Source: Trebouxia sp. TZW2008
Taxonomy: Eukaryota; Chlorophyta; Trebouxiophyceae; Trebouxiales; Trebouxiaceae
Assembly: GCA_002118135.1 (NCBI GenBank)
Contig: BDIU01000280.1
Coordinates: 1 to 64,000 of the forward strand
Direction of reading: 5' to 3'
Length of the DNA stretch: 64,000 bases
A model generated the notes under the pieces. It ran no database searches. It was not told the origin of the DNA and saw nothing but the letters and a program-made list of their open reading frames with translations. The position numbers and the translations under genes were made by a program. Positions 1 to 10,629 of this stretch are shown here, piece after piece; position 1 is the stretch's first letter; every line of letters starts with the position of its first letter.

Positions 1-804
1 GCAACAATGTAACGATCTACTTGATTCTGCAAGCACACAGACTGCTCAACAAAGTTTAGCAGTATTAAACAGTTTGAGCAAGACCCTGCGGTCCTCGCTG
101 ATATCGTTGAGCTTGTAAGGGCAATCTCAAGGGTCTGAATCTCGTCAGAATGGGTCTGAAATGACAGACCCTCAGCACATGCTTATGGGCATTAATGTTT
201 AACTAATTAAATTAATTCTTGGCGCAATCAATTAGCAATCGCAAGCCAACAGACATAAGCAGAGGTCATGGTGCTTTTCATGACGCATCATATATCAGGG
301 CATGTGAGGGGATTTCTGCACAACCTCAAGCCACTGATTTGCTTTGTAATGCTTTTCTGACAGGAACATGTTGGACTTCAAATTTCAGGCTGTGGACCAG
401 CTGTGCATGCTGAGCCTTCAGAGCAGATGGGGCTGCAGTGTCACCCTGACTCGCTGCAGATACAACTGTTGGCACTATCTGCCACAGCTGCTCTGAACAC
501 AAACAGCTCAGCCCAGAATGTTGCGCTGTTGATGCTGACTTGCTGTACTGATTGTGAACAAAGTCAGAATCTATTTTAGAATGATCTGTGTCTGCTGAAG
601 AGTGTTCAAGTGTTGTAATCTGCTGCCATATTGCTGAGCAAACAGTGTTTTGTGGCTGCTTTAGGCTGCATGCGAGATGCAGCTGGGGTGCACGCACTGC
701 ACCCTGCAGTCTCATGGCTCTGGTCTCATGAACCTGATCCCTTGTATACCAAGCCACAACAGGCAAGAAGAGGAAGGATTCAGCCAACATAAAATGAGGC
801 CCCT

Positions 805-1442
805 TTGATGCTCTTGAAGCGTGGCGCAGAGCTGATGATGGTAAATTGGCCAAGCATCGAGAAATTCAGTATGTTTAGTAACAGCTTGGGTGATGCAAGC
901 ATTGCGACATTACTGAAAGGTCCCTTTCCAGAGCTCCAAGAACTTCACCTCAAAGCCAACATGTTGACTTGAAAGCAAGCGAGGCGCTGGTACAATGCTC
1001 GCTGACACAGTTGCACTCGTTGACTCTTGCAAGCTGTGACCTTGACAGCAAGGCTGTTGAGCTGATAGTGACAGCTGACTGGCCAAAGTTGTCCATGCTT
1101 GACCTGTCAAGTAATGCTTTTGGAGGCTCTGCCATGACATGTCTTGCCAAAGGAGAATGGCAAGAGCTGGAGTCATTGCATTTAACTGGAATAGAATTTG
1201 ACTACCATGCTGTGGCAGACTTGGTGAAAGCTGATTGGCTGTCTCTCCTGCTTTTGTACTTGGACATATCTGCAGCATGTCCTGAAGTCTACCCGTGGCT
1301 CAGCCTTGCCTTGGACAACGCTGATACTCGCTCCAGCAATCCTTTTTTGCTGTACAGACCACTGAGCATGGCGATATGGCCTGCATTGCTGCAAGTTCAT
1401 TTTAGGTTTGAACAGTGGGCGGTTGGGCTTGTGGACCCTTGA
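805..1442 (+). pseudogene. Partial leucine-rich-repeat copy, frameshifted
   Basis: This is a shorter, diverged copy of the leucine-rich-repeat region found at 2835-3460. From about 969 to 1442 one frame is open and shows repeats of the type LxSLxLxxCxLxxxAVEL and LSMLDLSSNAFGGSAM. These are ribonuclease-inhibitor-like LRR units of about 25 residues, usually used for protein binding. The segment from 805 to 965 encodes the preceding repeat in a different frame (compare 'DASIATLLKGPFPEL' with the second copy), so the two parts are joined by a frameshift near 963-975. The N-terminal part of the second copy has no counterpart here. I call it a decayed tandem duplicate. An unrecognised short intron at the break is possible but unlikely, because no splice pair of normal length fits. 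Confidence 0.55.
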
Positions 1443-2074
1443 TGTGATGAAGCTGGTTATCACAGTTAAAAAGCGTGAAGTTCCTTGCACTGGCAGCCAA
1501 TACCTACAAAGAGGGACAATAATTCTTAATTGCCGCAATCAAGGCGCCACGCTTGGTGCCACTATAACAGGAAGCTTCAGGTTGCTGACAGTGCTGTAAT
1601 GTCATTTTGGCTTTTGCATTGCTGCATATTCGAACACTGGCGGGTTTTGGGAGGAAGGCATCAGAGTAGCAAATGATGGCCCGATTTGTACAAGCATGCA
1701 GCTCTGTTCTGCTGCTTCGGGTCAAAATGGCAGTGTTGCAGCGCATTTGCAGCGACACGGCAAGAGATCGTCCTTGAGCTGAGTCAAATCAAGGATTGCA
1801 ATACCCCGGCATGAGCAGCTGACACTGAGTTGAACAGCTGCTGCTTGAACGACTAGATCTTGACAATAAACTGCCGAAGCAACGCAGGTTTCAGCTATGG
1901 CGTCATCGATCACATCGTGGACAGCAATGCAAATTCATGGTCGAACTGCAGCGAGCTGCTCACAATGACGCATGTGGGTGACGTTCTGGTCTGGTACATG
2001 CCTGCAGCAAAATAGCAACAGATCTCCCAGATGCTCATCAAGGTTATTTCCAGCTTTGTGGATCAAACGCTGCA

Positions 2075-3460
2075 ATGGTGAGCTTGTTGCAACACGTCAG
2101 AAAAGCTTTCGCAGCTTACCTATTTCCAGGACATTTCCTTCTGTGGCCCCAAGCTGAACAGCATGCATGCTTGTGCTGCAGGATGATCCCAGGAAAATTT
2201 CAGACCCCTCAAAAACAAAATGCAGACCTTTGTGTGCCTGCTGATCTCTTGCACAAAGTTCCAGAGCTGGCTTCTTTGCTGGCTCCTTCTTCGCTTGCAA
2301 ACTTGCTAGCTTGCAACAGAGAGCTGCGCCACGCTGTCCATGGTTTAGCCTGCAAGGTCACAGTGAAGCATGAACAAGACCTGGACATCCTCAACAAGCA
2401 CACGTGGTCTCAGCTGACCATCATACATTTGCTTCAAAAGACTCGAAGCAGCTTTCCTTGGCCAGAGCATAGCAAGCTTGAATGTCTGGCATCTATGCAC
2501 TTTGTTCATGAACATGGTGACAGCACTATCTTCATTGTCAAGGCAAAGAAGACATCCCTGCTTCAGCTCAGCTTTCAACTGCCAACAGACTGTAGCAACA
2601 GGCTTGGGTTGCTTGGCATGTGTCTCCACCTTGTCTCTGCTATCTATTGGACTTTGGTGCCCCAGCTGCAGCATTGGGTTGCGCGTCTACTATGCCTCAA
2701 GTCAATTTTTACGGAGAAGCAGGCAGTACAGGTCAAGAAGCATGATCTCGACCCTTCAGTAGCTGGTCAAGGGCTTTCTATCCAAGTCACAAACAGCAAA
2801 AACAAAGAAGTTGCAACAGCAAAAGAGCCTCCTTCAATGCTCTTAGAGCATGGCATACAAGTGATGATGAATATCTGGCCCACTGTTGAGGAGCTCGAAA
2901 TGGCTCCCAACAGTGAATTGGATGATGCAAGCATTGCAATGTTGTTGAAAGGTCCCTTTCCAGAGCTGACTGATATGTGGCTCAACAAAAACATGTAAGG
3001 ATTGAATACAATCTCAAGAGTGGTGCAGGTCGCCAGTGACGGACTGCAATCCCTAGACCTTGCAGATTGTAATCTCAACCAACAAGCTGTTGAGTTGTTA
3101 GTCACAGCTGACTGGCCACATTTGAACAGCCTTGACCTGTCAGGAAATGCATTTGGAGGCTCTGCTATGACATATCTTGCCAAAGGGAAGTGGCCAATCC
3201 TGCATGATTTGTTCCTTGTGGAAATTGAAGTTGACTACCATGCTATTGCAGAACTAATGAAAGGTGACTGGCCCTTGCTTTTTCACTTGCATTTGGACAA
3301 TTCTGCAGCATGTCGCGAGGTGTATATATTGCTCAGCCTTGCCTTTGACAAGCCTGAGATCTCACCAGGTGAAGTGCTATCGCTGCCACGGCTCATCAAT
3401 GCAGAGTTGCCAATTGAAACGGTGACCTGGCCTGAATTGCGCGAAATCTGTTTTGGCTAA
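2075..3460 (+). pseudogene. F-box-like / leucine-rich-repeat protein with one in-frame stop
   Basis: Two open stretches (2075-2998 and 3002-3460) lie in the same frame and are separated by a single TAA at 2996-2998. Read through, they would give about 460 residues. Roughly residues 48-90 look F-box-like (VPADLLHKV, then LASLLAPSSLANLLACNREL), which is an inference from pattern only. The C-terminal half holds LRR units such as LQSLDLADCNLNQQAVELL and LNSLDLSGNAFGGSAM. F-box/LRR proteins usually choose substrates for SCF ubiquitin ligases. The stop falls inside an LRR unit, at the position where the upstream copy is also broken. The sequence AACAT|GTAAGG at the stop resembles a 5' splice site, but the nearest usable acceptor would make an intron of only about 34 nt. 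It may be a pseudogene or a gene with an unusual intron. Confidence 0.5.
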
Positions 3461-5359
3461 AGCAATTGCCCACCAGTTGATCTACCCAATATATAGCAAT
3501 TGTAAGCAAGGCGTTGCTGGCTAATTTGCACCTGAGCTATGCAATGAGTCTGCGCAACGGGATGACAAAGGCACCAACTTGAATTTCCACTGAATTTCTA
3601 GAAAAGAAGCTTTTCTTGTGCTAGCACAATGATTGTGTCTGACCCTCTGCGTTGATGTTCATTGTGTGATGAACACAATCACATAACAATATGTTCTATT
3701 ATGCATTGCAAAAGCACGACAATGGCACTTGCACGCAGTGTCTGAGCCATGTCAACAAGGTCTCAAGCAACGGAAAAGAACACAACAATTTTCAGCAATC
3801 TAACGTTGCAAAGGCTGCCATCTTTCATTAATTCCTGTGTTGCAAACCTGCTTTGGCCAATTGGGCTGTAGCTTCACTGTGCCTGATCTTTGTGTGCTGG
3901 TCTGCTTTTTGGGTGGGACTAGAGCTTGTTTGAGGGTGAAGGCTGCCACGGACTTCAGCTTTGGACGCCAAATATCTTTTTTTGGGCATAGACAGGAGGG
4001 GCTTTGGCTGAGGGCTCCGATTGAATTGACTCAGAGCTGCTTTTGGGGGGGGGGAGGGGGGGTTTTGCTACTTGCCCAAGGGACAGTGCCTCAACTGAGC
4101 AGTTTGATTGGATGGGCAGGGGCAAGCAACACCTAGGCACAGCAAGATTGATACGCAGCATGACTCCCAAACAATCTAAGATGCTATAGTTATATCAACC
4201 AATCAGCGCAGGAAGGAGTCAAGAGCGTCTCACCGTAATCTGAAGCTGCATAAAGTCAGCGCACATATATACCCCAGCGTTCACCTGCAGCGCTGGTATG
4301 CTCCAGTTGTGAGTGAGAGAGGCAATGAAGCCTTGTGTTCTGCCAAGTGCAGAGAGAAGCGCACCTTGTGGTCTTGACAAACTAGATCCAAAGCATAGCT
4401 TGCAACGCTTGAGAATGCATAAAGACAACTGCAGCAGTCTTGCAGAAAGCAACTCAGTTCTGCATATACAGCAGGCATGCATCCAGTGTCTTCTGTGTGC
4501 ATTGCAGAGCAAGCTAGCTGTCAACCTATGTGCTGCTGAGCAGGGCAGTTTTGGGTTTGTTTGTGTTTGGCCAAAGCTGCATTGTTAGACATTGCTATCA
4601 CATCTGCAAGTTTGCCTTAGAATGCAGAACTTGCACCTTCAAGAGTAGCCACTTTGCCCGACGCAGCCTCCAGCAGCGCACATCAGCGATAGCCCAAACA
4701 AAGTCGTGAGTGAATGGCAACCAAGTCTAAGGCAGCAGATGCAATGATTGCTTGAAAGCTTTCTGACTGTGCCTGGGGTGTTGAGCGTTCTGATAGGGAC
4801 AAAATTAGAATGTACAAGCAAATTATGCATGCAGACTGTAGCCACACTGAAAATAACAACATCTGAAGTCACTACTCTCTGCTGGTTGATGTCAAGGTCC
4901 TTGCCATGCTGTGCTACATGAGGTAGAGTACATCATCAAATACTTCCTGTTGAAGCTTGCCCTGCTGGCCTTTGATCTTTATGTTAATTTGCCGAGTACG
5001 CTCAGAAGCCATTGGGAAAGCTACTGAATCCTTACAAGGGTACCTTCTCAACACAAGCATCATTCCGGATCGCCAGTTGTGCGAAAGCTTGTCTGGCTTG
5101 AAATTCACACACTTTATCCTCTGAAAGATGCGGAGAGTGAAAAGACCGCCAACGGCCTGTGCTCAGGTTGTCTGACAAGCAGTGGCTTACAACCTGACTT
5201 GCGACATGTGCAAGGGTTGCGACGCAGAAACGACAAAACCTACGCTTGCCTTCGTGCGAACTTGGTTGAAGCGAATACCTTACATTTACGTTACCGAGAA
5301 TGGTTTCACGCAGGCATCGCGCATCTGATCGCGCATGCTGCAATCAGCAGCGCAAGCCG
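3461..5359. other. Spacer between the LRR copies and the first GATA-like gene
   Basis: No confident gene. From 3461 to 3950 I see only AT-rich sequence without coding character. There is a G-run at 4045-4062. The part from about 5040 to 5340 is rich in CpG, unlike the surroundings, which fits a promoter region. A doubtful minus-strand gene (3955-5012) is listed separately. Confidence 0.4.
3955..5012 (-). CDS. Possible small hypothetical gene (exons not resolved)
   Basis: On the minus strand an ATG at 5012 opens a short exon (MASERTRQINIKIKGQQGKL) just downstream of a CpG-rich, promoter-like stretch, with a possible donor CAGGAA|GTATTT near 4942. Further down, about 4750-4800, one frame reads SESFQAIIASAALDLV, which looks coding. 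A last open stretch ending at a TGA at 3955 is proline- and serine-rich (VAKPPLPPPKSSSES) and includes the C-run opposite the G-run at 4045-4062. I could not join these pieces with consistent phases and recognise no family. Some may be echoes or chance. The coordinates bracket the pieces and are not a model. Confidence 0.22.
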
Positions 5360-5375
5360 TGACTAATAAGCTTTG
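5360..5375 (+). promoter_or_regulatory. Conserved upstream element of GATA-like gene 1
   Basis: The 16-mer TGACTAATAAGCTTTG lies about 480 bp before the start codon. The identical 16-mer occurs before each of the other two paralogs (10124-10139 and, inverted, 20993-21008) at nearly the same distance. The function is unknown. The TGACTAA core resembles bZIP/AP-1-type sites (inference). Confidence 0.5.
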
Positions 5376-5856
5376 GCGTTTGTCATCGAATTTGTCAAGA
5401 GAGGCAATACGCAAAAGTTTCGCTCTGATGCACCACGGCTGGTGTAGCGCGATACAGTAGGGTGCAAACGAGGCCAGCTGAGCTCTCGACTACTAGTTCC
5501 CTCTCGCATCGTCCTTGCGGCCAGCCAAGACTGGCGCTCGCAGCTTCGCTACGCAGCCGGTGCGACGATTACTCGCACGGCAGAGAGTGGCCCTCGTGGA
5601 AACAGCGCCCTCTTTGGCAGTACCGCGTAGCGGTAAGCACAGGTGCACGACATCAGTGCATCTCTTCGCACCATTCGTATTCCTTCGCAATGGCTGTTCA
5701 TAGCCCCCATGCCGTCTGCAGCTCTGCATCATTGCCCCTTCTACGCACTCACACGCTGCTGTTTCGCAGTCGGCACTAACTCGACCGTTCAAAACCGTGA
5801 CCAGCCCGCGGTCACCTGCTGTCCAGCTCCGTCCTGAAAGACTATTCATCAGTGTC

Positions 5857-8800
5857 ATGAGGGACAAGGTGAAGCTCAACAGCGAGTACTTCTTGGGCTA
5901 CTTTGCCCTGAATGAGCCCTTACCCGCAGAGGCTCTGGAAGTCCGCACCAAAGGTATCGCACAAGCACCATCAATGTGGCTTTGCAAGCGACACGACCAG
6001 CCAAACACTGCTTTCACCTGCGGTGCCAAAGCTGCACCTAGACTTGACTCACAAACTGCTATCCCAGCATCATTCAAGCTGTATACATGACGGCTTGAAC
6101 AAGAGCAATCTGCTGCTGCAGTGGCAAAAGTCAAGCCTGGGGCTATACAGCCTGACACCCCAGAAGCTGCCCAGGAGAGGCAGAACTCTTCCTTCCGGCA
6201 GAAGCAGCGAAAGCAGGTTGTGAAGTCTCCCCATCAGTCCACTGCATCGCCAAGACGGCAGGCCCAAGCCAAGCCAACCCTGACCTCTGCAGCAGCACTT
6301 GCTGATCTTGCCACTAGGCTAGAGGCAAGGGCTAAGGACTGGGATGATGCCACACCCTGGGAAAGGTCGGCGCTTGGCTGGCCGGCTACACGACCCTGCA
6401 CACAGGTGGATTTTTGCAGTACTGTCCCTGTGATCTTGTGTGTTGCCAAAACTTGCTGTTGATATTGCAGCAATGATCACTGGCGTACTGGCAGCCCTTG
6501 GTTAGGAGTTACGGTACAGCCATGAGTGTATGGGAACTGTTGAGTTTTTGCAAATGTAGGAATTTACCAACTGCGTGCACTTCTCAATGCATGCCCAGAG
6601 CTCGCTTTGTCAATAGTGCTTGAGCTTGCAGCATACCATATGCACAATACACAGCAATGCACACAGTACAAACAGCCATGCTGTATCTTGCAATACGTTC
6701 CATGCATGATACATGGCAACACGTATACAGAAAGCCACAGCACATAAATTAGGTCCTCATGTCTCGGGATTTTGGCAAAAGCCTTACACTTTACACTGCA
6801 TGCAGGTATATGTCAGCATAGGATCATCACAAGTGTCAGCAGTCGACAGGCTGGCAGGCAGTGACAAGGGCAAGGGCGGGCCTGTTGCCAACAGCGCCTC
6901 TAACTCCCGCCATGACACGGCAGAGGTTCCCGCCTTTCCTCAGGCCAAGGGCAAGGGCAGGGCCTTTGCCAGCAGCCTCTCCAGTGCCCGCCATAATGCA
7001 AGAGAGTCCCCTGCCCTGCAGAGCTATCTGATGCATGCCTACCCTGAGGCCTCCGCCCCTTCTTCCTCTTCAGTACTGACGCAGCAGGGCTTCCCTGAAC
7101 AGAAGCGCTGCGCCTGCTGTTGGTGCACTGGTGAGCCCTTCATCTTCTTCAAACATGATTCAGAGTGTGTTCTGCTGCAACCCTGCCACAACCTTGCGCA
7201 CATCTGCAGTTTGCAGAAAAGCATTCAACTCCTTTCATTAAACTTTGGTGAGCTTCAATATCAAATGGTCATTCCACTATGTGGACAGATGCGCTTGTTT
7301 AATCAATGCCATATGCTTTGACTGCCAAGCCAGCAGCCTTTGCTTCAGCAGTGTTTATATGATGCCTTAGCTGCTTCCTGTCCATCTCACTCTAGGCACC
7401 TTGACTGTGTTGCATTATGACCACCTGATGTCCAGTCAAAGCATATGATGTAATGCTGCTTACTTCCTCTGCAAGTTGTCACTTGCATGCCAATGGTGCT
7501 GGTCAAGTGACACACGTTCCAGCTGCCTGCTCTACTCACTTTCCCAGTTCGAGCTGTTGAGACACACAGTTTGACAGAGCAGAGCAAGATCACTACAACG
7601 CATGATCTGCCATGCTTTCAACAATGCACTTGCCGTATGCAAGGTTGCAAATGCATGTACACATTGAAGATGAAATAAAAAATGAACAAAAGTGTTCCAG
7701 TCGATCAACGTGCATATCTCTTGCACTTCTGCATGTTCTGAAGCTGCCCCAGCAACTCAAGTTGCCTCAGAGTTGGACATTGTCATGTACTGAGCACATT
7801 TGTCTGATCTTTCCTCAAACGTCTGTTGGATGCGCAGAGACTCCAACATGGCGTAATGGCAAGAAGGCGGAGTACATGGGCCAGCCGCTCTGCAACGCTT
7901 GTCAAATCTGGGAAAGCAGGCACAAGGAAGACTCACTGTACGACAGTCTCAAGGTACATCACCCCTTGTCCCAAATTGAACCTTTGTCCATTGTGTTGCT
8001 GTTGAACCGCAAAATATTCAGTTGGATAGCTCGAAATGATGTCCAACAGTTTGTTGTCAACACAGCCAAGATACAGTGTCCACACATGGCACTGTGTGTT
8101 GTCGAAATCACAACCATATGCAATTCAGGTTGTCATGAATCACACCAGAACTGACCGTGATGTCACACCCACTGTCTCAAGCACACCATTGCAAAGTCCT
8201 CTGTCCTCCTGTTGTTTCTATTTCTGTATCTTCTCATCAAGCTTGCTGTGTTTCACAGGTGATCTCATTGGTTTGGGCTTGCTTTCCCCTCTTCTTCTAA
8301 ATTTCCTTCTTGCTGTCATCCTCCTTCTTGCAAGTCATTGTCTTCATGTTTCTTTCTGCTTTTGTCAAGTGTTGTGCAGACTCTTTGAGCTGTGAGCTGT
8401 CTGAGCGTCTTAGCATTGCATGATGTTGTGCAGAGGGATGCATTCCGGGAAGAGTTTGAGGGCAGGCACGCTGCCACACAGGCAAGCAGTGATGGAGCAG
8501 CAGCTTCATCTGAACAATTTCAGCAGGCGCCACAGCAGCTGCAGGTATATACTCTTTCATTCCTAAACCTTATCATGTTTGACACAGTACAGGTGCCAAG
8601 TCGACAGGTGGAGTCACCAAGGTCAAGTTTCACCAGTCAGTCACAAGGTGGATTGCATGAGTTGACAGTGCGTGAAGAACTTGTGCTGGCTCAAGTATTG
8701 CGGACGAGCTTGCTTGAAGCTGGCGAAAGCCCTGTAAAAGCCCTGATTGATTGCAAAGTATGAGCTGTTGAAAGCGGTTGAGTGATGTGTCAGTGCACCA

Positions 8801-9424
8801 AGCCTCACTATTCTACACAATGCTTTGTGCTGTTGTCTGATGCGTGGCTGTGTTGGCGTACAGCCATGCTGACACTGACTCCACGCTTTGTCACTTCTAC
8901 CCTGTTGCATAGATCAGATGGCAAAACCCATCATTCAACCAAAACGTGTTGCTGTTGTTGGACATGTGGTCATGCTGTTGCAGCAGGGGGACAAGGGACA
9001 GAGTGGGGAAGGCCGGAGGGGCTCCCACTCCACCTCAACAGGACCCCTCAGCCTGGGCTCCGCCATGCAGCCCTCTGGCAACATGCCCCAGGGCCCCAGC
9101 ATGCAGCCCTTGGTCTACGTGCCCCTTGAGGCAGCCCGCAACAATGTGCAGCCAAATGCAGCAATACAGCAGAAAAGAAAGAGGAAGAGGGCATCCGATG
9201 CAGCTGTTGAGGACTCTGCAAACCCCAAGATGGCAAGGCAGGGCAGCAGCAACAGCCCTGGGGCAGCTGCAGTGAATCAAACCAGCAGTGGTGGGGCAGA
9301 TGCAGCTGTGGCAGCGATGGCGGCACAGCCTGTAAGCACGATGCAGTTGCGGCCTAGGCGGTACAAAAGGCTCACGGAGGATGCCTGGTTCCAGAAGGAT
9401 GACACTGTTATGGATGAGAAGTAG
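5857..9424 (+). CDS. GATA-type zinc-finger protein, paralog 1
   Basis: The model has seven exons: 5857-5953, 6122-6405, 6806-7130, 7838-7953, 8434-8544, 8593-8757 and 8984-9424. The phases agree throughout, giving about 512 residues. The order is a short N-terminal motif (LNSEYFLGYFALNEPL), a basic motif (PGAIQPDTPEAAQER then FRQKQRKQVVKSP), a Ser/Ala/Lys-rich region with GKG repeats, the zinc finger, and a tail ending LRPRRYKRLTEDAW. The finger is split by an intron: CACCWCT is on exon 3, and ETPTWRNGKK with LCNAC on exon 4. This gives C-x2-C, TPxWR and C-x2-C with a loop a few residues longer than usual. GATA fingers bind DNA, so a nuclear transcription regulator is likely. Unlike its paralogs, this copy splits the C-terminal region over three exons, including one (8593-8757) the others lack. 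The ATG heads the conserved N-terminal motif. Confidence 0.8.
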
Positions 9425-10077
9425 TCTGGTCTATGATACACTGAGCTCATGCTAAATACAGAACTACAGGGTTACAGAGTAAACTCTAAGTACACAACTA
9501 GTGATCTTGCTACAGGATTGGCATCACGTCTTGCTATGGCTTCTGGGTATAAGACAAACAGTACAGTAGTCAAAGAGTCCCTCTTGCATCTGCTCTAGCA
9601 TACAGAGCTGGCTTTTGTGCAAGTTTGTGATGCTCAGACTTTCTTTTTTCGCTCAGGACTTGCAGCATGTTGAGGTGACCAGAACATCGTCATCAGTACT
9701 ACAGAGATTTGGCAGTGAGTGCTCTTGCTGTGACATCATGATGGTAGTGAATATAAAGTACTGAACTCAACATTGTTATGGCAAACAAGCAAAAATGCAG
9801 CGTGGCTTCTACCCGTCCGTGTTTCCATGTGACGTCTGACTTTGCATTTCATTTGGAATCTTTCTCATACGTGGTGCTACAATGAACGCAAGTACTGAGA
9901 ATAACACAATGTGTGGCAATCTGATAGGCACAATTTGGCAAGACAGACATGCGACTGCCCTTTGACAACAATGTGCAATACGGTAAACGGTGATACGCGA
10001 CTGTCAGTACATTGTTTTGCATGCACATTATCACTTGCATCTGTTGACGCACCTTTTCGCACGGCAGCACGTCTGGT
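9425..10077. other. 3' flank of GATA-like gene 1, shared with paralogs
   Basis: No gene seen. The stretch from about 9530 to 9710 resembles the 3' flank of paralog 2 (about 14760-14980) and, inverted, part of the flank of paralog 3 (about 15500-15560), with shared phrases such as GATGCTCAGA and CTTGCA. The duplicated unit therefore extends past the stop codon. Confidence 0.5.
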
Positions 10078-10116
10078 CGCATGCATGCATGGGGCATGCA
10101 ATGCATGCATGCATAA
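10078..10116. promoter_or_regulatory. Cluster of overlapping GCATGCAT palindromes
   Basis: A run of overlapping GCATGC/ATGCAT palindromes lies directly before the conserved 16-bp element of paralog 2. CATGCA is the plant RY motif bound by B3-domain factors, so regulatory use is possible. The motif is also common elsewhere in this window, so it may be compositional. Confidence 0.3.
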
Positions 10117-10123
10117 ATAGCTC

Positions 10124-10139
10124 TGACTAATAAGCTTTG
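10124..10139 (+). promoter_or_regulatory. Conserved upstream element of GATA-like gene 2
   Basis: Identical to the 16-mer at 5360-5375. It lies 478 bp before the position that corresponds to the start codon of the other paralogs. The leader between the element and the start is also alignable with the other two copies, for example GCAGCTCTGCA at about 10475. Confidence 0.5.
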
Positions 10140-10629
10140 CCTATTTGTCATCATGTTAGTCATGGATGGCAGCGCTGAAGTCTCGCTCTTGTGCGTCAGG
10201 ACCGATCCAGCGCGTTGCAACCGGCAATCCGGGCAATCTGAGTCTTCGTTTGCTGGTTGCGTCTTGCATTGTCCTTGCGAGCATCAGGAGACGGAGCTTG
10301 CTGTATCGGCGCGCAGTCGGCTCGACGATTCCTCACACGGTCAAGCGTGCGCCTTTCTCAAGAAGCGTTCGATTCGCGATATCCAGCAGGTAATAACAAT
10401 TGTGCGCAAGCAAGCAATTTTCATTTCGATACTTGGCTTCTTACGCAAGAGCTGCTCGTACTCGCCATGCCGTCGGCAGCTCTGCACACTGGTCTTGCTG
10501 TGCACTGACACGTTGCTGTGGTGCAACCGGCGCTATCAGATTCGCGCAAGCAGCTGACATTCGAGCCATTCAGCAGCTGCTGGCTAACTTGGTCCTGGGA
10601 CAACGTCCTTCAGCCTCTTGAAGGACAGG

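Noticed and set aside
326..853. 175-codon open frame on the minus strand
   Set aside because: No family motif, no splice partners and low-complexity composition. It overlaps the decayed LRR copy on the other strand.
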